Shown: positions 61,407 to 64,000 of the stretch, one piece after another
How positions within the stretch are numbered: position 1 is the first letter of the stretch
How the letters are laid out: each line of letters begins with the position of its first letter
Source: GCA-003244245 sp050699715
Lineage (GTDB): Bacteria > Actinomycetota > Actinomycetes > Mycobacteriales > Pseudonocardiaceae
Direction of reading: 5' to 3'
NCBI GenBank assembly: GCA_050699715.1
Contig: JBOHFR010000002.1
Span: 1-64,000 of the forward strand
DNA length: 64,000 nucleotides
Position numbers and translations under genes: made by a program
Notes under the pieces: generated by a model
Databases searched by the model: none
Seen by the model: only the letters and a program-made list of their open reading frames with translations
What the model was told of the DNA's origin: nothing

Positions 61407-62030
61407 ATGAGCGCCTACCACCTTCCCGACCTGCCGTATGGTGCCAACGCGCTCGAGCCTTACTTCGACGCGCGAACCATGGAGTTGCACCACACCCAGC
61501 ACCACCGCCGCTACATCGATCAGCTGAACACGGCGCTGAGCGCTACCACCAGCTTGCGCTCAGCGGGCGAGCAATCCATCGATGACGTGCTGTGGAACAT
61601 TGGCAAGATCGCCGAGGAGTCCCGCAATGCGGTGCGCAACTACGGCGGCGGACACGCGAACCACACCCTCTTCTGGGCGATCTTAAGCAAGGATGGTGGC
61701 GGAAAACCCGCTGGCCGCCTCGCCGAGGCCATCACGGAGGAGTTCGGTTCGTTCACAGCGTTCCGTGAGCGGTTCTCCGGGGTCGCGACCGCTCACGTCG
61801 GCAGCGGTTGGGCGTGGCTGGTGCGGGTACGCAACCGATTGGTGGTCTACAGCCTTCCCAACGAGGACTCCCCGCTCACCGCGGAGGAGACCCCGATCCT
61901 CGGGCTCGACCTGTGGGAGCACGCCTACTACCTGCGGTACCCGGCCGCCCGTGCCGACTACGTCGAGGCCTTCTGGAACGTCGTGAACTGGGAAGAGGTA
62001 AGCCGTCGGTTCGAGGAGGCGCCGCGGTAG
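61407..62030 (+). CDS. sodA: Superoxide dismutase (Fe/Mn)
   Basis: This 207-residue enzyme converts superoxide to hydrogen peroxide and oxygen. It has LPYGANALEPYFDARTMELH (His28 ligand region), NYGGGHANHTLFW, GSGWAWLV and DLWEHAYYLRYPAARADYVE with the Asp and His ligands. AGGAAGAG lies five bases before the ATG at 61407. Whether iron or manganese is used cannot be told from these motifs alone. The gene symbol is by family. Confidence 0.92.
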   Translation: MSAYHLPDLPYGANALEPYFDARTMELHHTQHHRRYIDQLNTALSATTSLRSAGEQSIDDVLWNIGKIAEESRNAVRNYGGGHANHTLFWAILSKDGGGKPAGRLAEAITEEFGSFTAFRERFSGVATAHVGSGWAWLVRVRNRLVVYSLPNEDSPLTAEETPILGLDLWEHAYYLRYPAARADYVEAFWNVVNWEEVSRRFEEAPR

Positions 62031-62130
62031 CCCCGCTGGATCGCTGCCAATGCGTGCCAGGCGTTCCCTTAAGCGGCCCGAGACAGGTACGGTTTCCCTA
62101 ATCTATCCTCACCGGAGAGGGCCCGCGGAC

Positions 62131-62463
62131 ATGAGCCACGAGCACGAGAACGCAAAACCGACAAATAGCCTAGCCGACGAGGGCACCCAGGCGCTCTCCG
62201 CGCTGCGGGGTATCTGGCAAGCACAAGGTCAGACGAGCGCTGACCTCGATGAGGCATGTGGCAACACGAAGTCCTGCAGGAGCATGGAAACCGTCGGCTT
62301 CCAGGGACTGGCCGACGACATCGAGACACCGACAGCCAACCCGTCGGTGGGCAACAGCCTCCGCGCCGCGTGGAAGACAAAGCTCGAGCGCGAGGGCAAG
62401 CTGAGCTCCCAGGCCGGCAGCGTGCGGGATCTCGTCTTCGGCTCGTCAGACCAGAAAGAATAG
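62131..62463 (+). CDS. Small protein with central cysteine pair
   Basis: A 110-residue protein starting MSHEHENAKPTNSLADEGTQ with a central CGNTKSC segment flanked by helices and a polar tail (KLEREGKLSSQAGSVRDLVF). GGAGAGGGC precedes the ATG. It lies in front of the 60-residue protein, the MoxR ATPase and CoxE in the same direction. The layout (small Cys-containing protein, MoxR, VWA protein) suggests that it could be the substrate or cofactor protein for the ATPase (inference). No family recognised. Confidence 0.7.
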   Translation: MSHEHENAKPTNSLADEGTQALSALRGIWQAQGQTSADLDEACGNTKSCRSMETVGFQGLADDIETPTANPSVGNSLRAAWKTKLEREGKLSSQAGSVRDLVFGSSDQKE

Positions 62464-62523
62464 AAAAATAGTCGAGCCCCATTCGTTCGAGTCGGGGCCG
62501 GATGCATAGAGAGGACACAGCTC

Positions 62524-62706
62524 ATGTTTGGACGCAAGCGGCCAACGGTTGAAGAGAAACCCGTGACGAAGACTAACGAGTCAGACCGCACCACCTCATA
62601 CCGAATCGATCAGGACGCCGCACCGACGACCACCGGCGCACCCAAAACGACGTCCTATGTCAACGCCATGCAACGGAACACTCGCGGGTACGAAACGATC
62701 AACTGA
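62524..62706 (+). CDS. Small basic hydrophilic protein (60 aa)
   Basis: AGAGAGGAC lies before the ATG. The sequence has two related segments, NESDRTTSYRIDQD and TGAPKTTSYVNAMQ, both with TTSY, suggesting a duplicated short motif. It has no cysteine or membrane segment. Part of the same run as the MoxR gene. Function unknown. Confidence 0.65.
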   Translation: MFGRKRPTVEEKPVTKTNESDRTTSYRIDQDAAPTTTGAPKTTSYVNAMQRNTRGYETIN

Positions 62707-62803
62707 GGCTCTTGGGGATCTTGCCGAGAGGGGCGGATCCCCAAGGGGGTAGCTATCGATCTTGCCGCTCAGCGGCCGCCAGCGTCGCCAAGGAGACCGC
62801 TCG

Positions 62804-63679
62804 ATGAACTATCCGAATACCGTCAAAGAACTGACCGACACGTTGCGCCGGGGCGATTACTTGGCGGACCGGGGATTGGCGACGGCGGTGTTCGTGGCGA
62901 TGTCCCTGCAGCGACCCATTCTCCTCGAAGGCGAGGTGGGCGTCGGCAAGACCGAGATCGCCAAGGTGCTAGCCTCAGTATTCGGGCGCACGCTGATCCG
63001 GCTGCAGTGCTACGAGGGCATCGACACTAACCAAGCCCTTTATGAGTGGGACTACGCCCGTCAGCTCCTCTACATTCGGGCATTGTCGGATCGGGATATC
63101 GGCGGCGAGGAAGCTGTGGAGAAGCTGTTCGGGCCACGGTTCTTGCTTGAGCGTCCACTGATGCAGGCTATCCAAGCTGGCGACCAGGCCGTCCTCTTGA
63201 TCGACGAAGTAGACCGCGCCGATGACGAGTTCGAGGCCTTCCTGCTGGAGGTGTTGTCCGACTTCCAGATCAGCATCCCCGAAGTGGGCACCATCAAGGC
63301 AGAACGCCCACCACTGGTGATCTTGACCTCGAACCGTACCAGGGATCTGCACGACGCTTTAAAGCGACGCTGCATGTACCACTGGATCGGCTACCCGGAC
63401 CCCGACCGTGAGATCGAGATCGTCACCGTTCAAGCGCCCGAGGTGTCCGAAGCTCTCGCCCGCAAGGTGGTGGCGGCGGTCAACCGGCTACGCGACATGG
63501 ATCTCGCGAAGCCCCCCGGGGTCGCCGAGACCATCGACTGGGCACGCACCCTCTCCTTCCTCGGCGAGACTAGCCTGAGCGTGAGCGCCGCCGATGTCAC
63601 CCTCGGTTCGATCATCAAGGATCGGGACGACCTCGAGCTGGTGCGGGACAACCTCAAGGAAGTGACGTCCAATGCCTGA
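62804..63679 (+). CDS. MoxR-family AAA+ ATPase
   Basis: This 291-residue ATPase has Walker A GEVGVGKT (residues 43-50), Walker B AVLLIDEVDRADDEFEAFLL, and the sensor region ILTSNRTRDLHDALKRRCMY typical of the MoxR/CoxD type. These act as chaperones with a von Willebrand A partner to insert metals or assemble complexes. AAGGAGACC stands eight bases before the ATG at 62804. The VWA partner follows 27 bases downstream. Confidence 0.92.
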   Translation: MNYPNTVKELTDTLRRGDYLADRGLATAVFVAMSLQRPILLEGEVGVGKTEIAKVLASVFGRTLIRLQCYEGIDTNQALYEWDYARQLLYIRALSDRDIGGEEAVEKLFGPRFLLERPLMQAIQAGDQAVLLIDEVDRADDEFEAFLLEVLSDFQISIPEVGTIKAERPPLVILTSNRTRDLHDALKRRCMYHWIGYPDPDREIEIVTVQAPEVSEALARKVVAAVNRLRDMDLAKPPGVAETIDWARTLSFLGETSLSVSAADVTLGSIIKDRDDLELVRDNLKEVTSNA

Positions 63680-63706
63680 GACACCTCACGGATCCGCCTA
63701 ACACCC

Positions 63707-64000
63707 ATGTCGCGCAACAACAATGGCTTCGTTACCGTACTCGTCGAGTTCGGGCGCACGCTGCGGTCGAAGGGACTAGCCGTCGGCTCGGGTGACATCC
63801 TGACCTACTGCGCGGCAATGGCCCCACTGGATCCGACGGACCTCGTCGACCTGTACTGGGCCGGCCGGACCACCATGATCGTGCGCCGTGAAGACCTGGT
63901 CGTCTACGATGAGGTGTTCAGATCGTTTTTCCTCGCGTCGGACAGCCCCGTCCAAAAGATGCTGAAGGTCAAAGCGCAGTCCGCTGCCGAAGCAGAGGCA
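63707..64000 (+). CDS. CoxE-like VWA-domain protein (partial)
   Basis: The first 98 residues (VTVLVEFGRTLRSKGLAVGS, GDILTYCAAMAPLDPTDLVD, LYWAGRTTMIVRREDLVVYD, EVFRSFFLA) match the N-terminus of CoxE-type proteins, which carry a von Willebrand A domain further on and pair with MoxR. The gene runs off the window end. Confidence 0.85.
   Translation, partial: MSRNNNGFVTVLVEFGRTLRSKGLAVGSGDILTYCAAMAPLDPTDLVDLYWAGRTTMIVRREDLVVYDEVFRSFFLASDSPVQKMLKVKAQSAAEAEA

Noticed and set aside
60318..61410. Plus-strand frames across the N-run
   Set aside because: They depend on the placeholder gap and translate the Asp-Pro hexamer in the wrong direction.

Overview
The window is high-GC DNA from an actinomycete, most likely a member of the Pseudonocardiales (inference). 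The basis is the pile-up of actinomycete-type families: WhiB-like protein, XRE-DUF5753 with DUF397, GntR/KorSA-like repressor, SigB-type sigma module, and two FtsK/TraB-type conjugation proteins. One run of 100 Ns (60515-60614) shows that this is a draft assembly.

Left part, 0.8-30.3 kb: stacked integrative and conjugative elements of the AICE type. Module 0 (about 0.8-10.3 kb) carries a Nudix hydrolase, two paralogous long regulators, a divergently controlled xis-like/WhiB/membrane/TraB operon, a repeat cluster directly behind traB that looks like its transfer locus, and an unusual tyrosine integrase fused to a GntR-type DNA-binding domain. Element A (10378-24842) is bounded by a 50-bp direct repeat derived from the 3' half of tRNA-Arg(CCU). 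It has int, xis, an HUH rolling-circle Rep, a second TraB, a run of tightly overlapping small genes, a KorSA-like GntR repressor, an XRE regulator, and as cargo a DUF4062-NB-ARC-TPR STAND protein. Between the cargo and the right attachment site lie two tandem copies of a large hairpin element whose stems differ by compensatory changes. The intact tRNA-Arg(CCU) follows at 24798-24873. Directly behind it is a decayed element B: frameshifted int, xis, and a rep gene cut by an IS21-family insertion sequence.

Middle part, 30.3-47 kb: a graveyard with a few intact islands. It holds remnants of IS3, IS4, IS1380 and an rve-type transposase, an Na+/H+ antiporter tail, a P450 lacking its I and K helices, a broken ABC exporter, half of a tRNA-Arg(CCG), an AbiEii fragment and a shrunken copy of an AICE segment. 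The intact genes are a CoA-binding/response-regulator-reductase/cNMP-kinase operon, a zinc alcohol dehydrogenase, a HicB-like protein, a secreted beta-propeller-PKD protein and a MurF-like ligase with a cysteine-rich tail. The tail of that ligase is duplicated in front of the broken P450.

Right part, 47-64 kb: mostly ordinary chromosome. It has an XRE-DUF5753 regulator with a decayed DUF397 partner, a PhoU paralogue and a DUF2267 protein. A four-gene stress cassette follows (SpoIIE phosphatase, STAS, anti-sigma kinase, SigB-type sigma), divergent from a 1180-residue HAMP-array hybrid kinase. Then come several small envelope proteins, a secreted Asp-Pro repeat protein interrupted by the assembly gap, a superoxide dismutase, and a run of two small proteins, a MoxR ATPase and the start of a CoxE-like gene.
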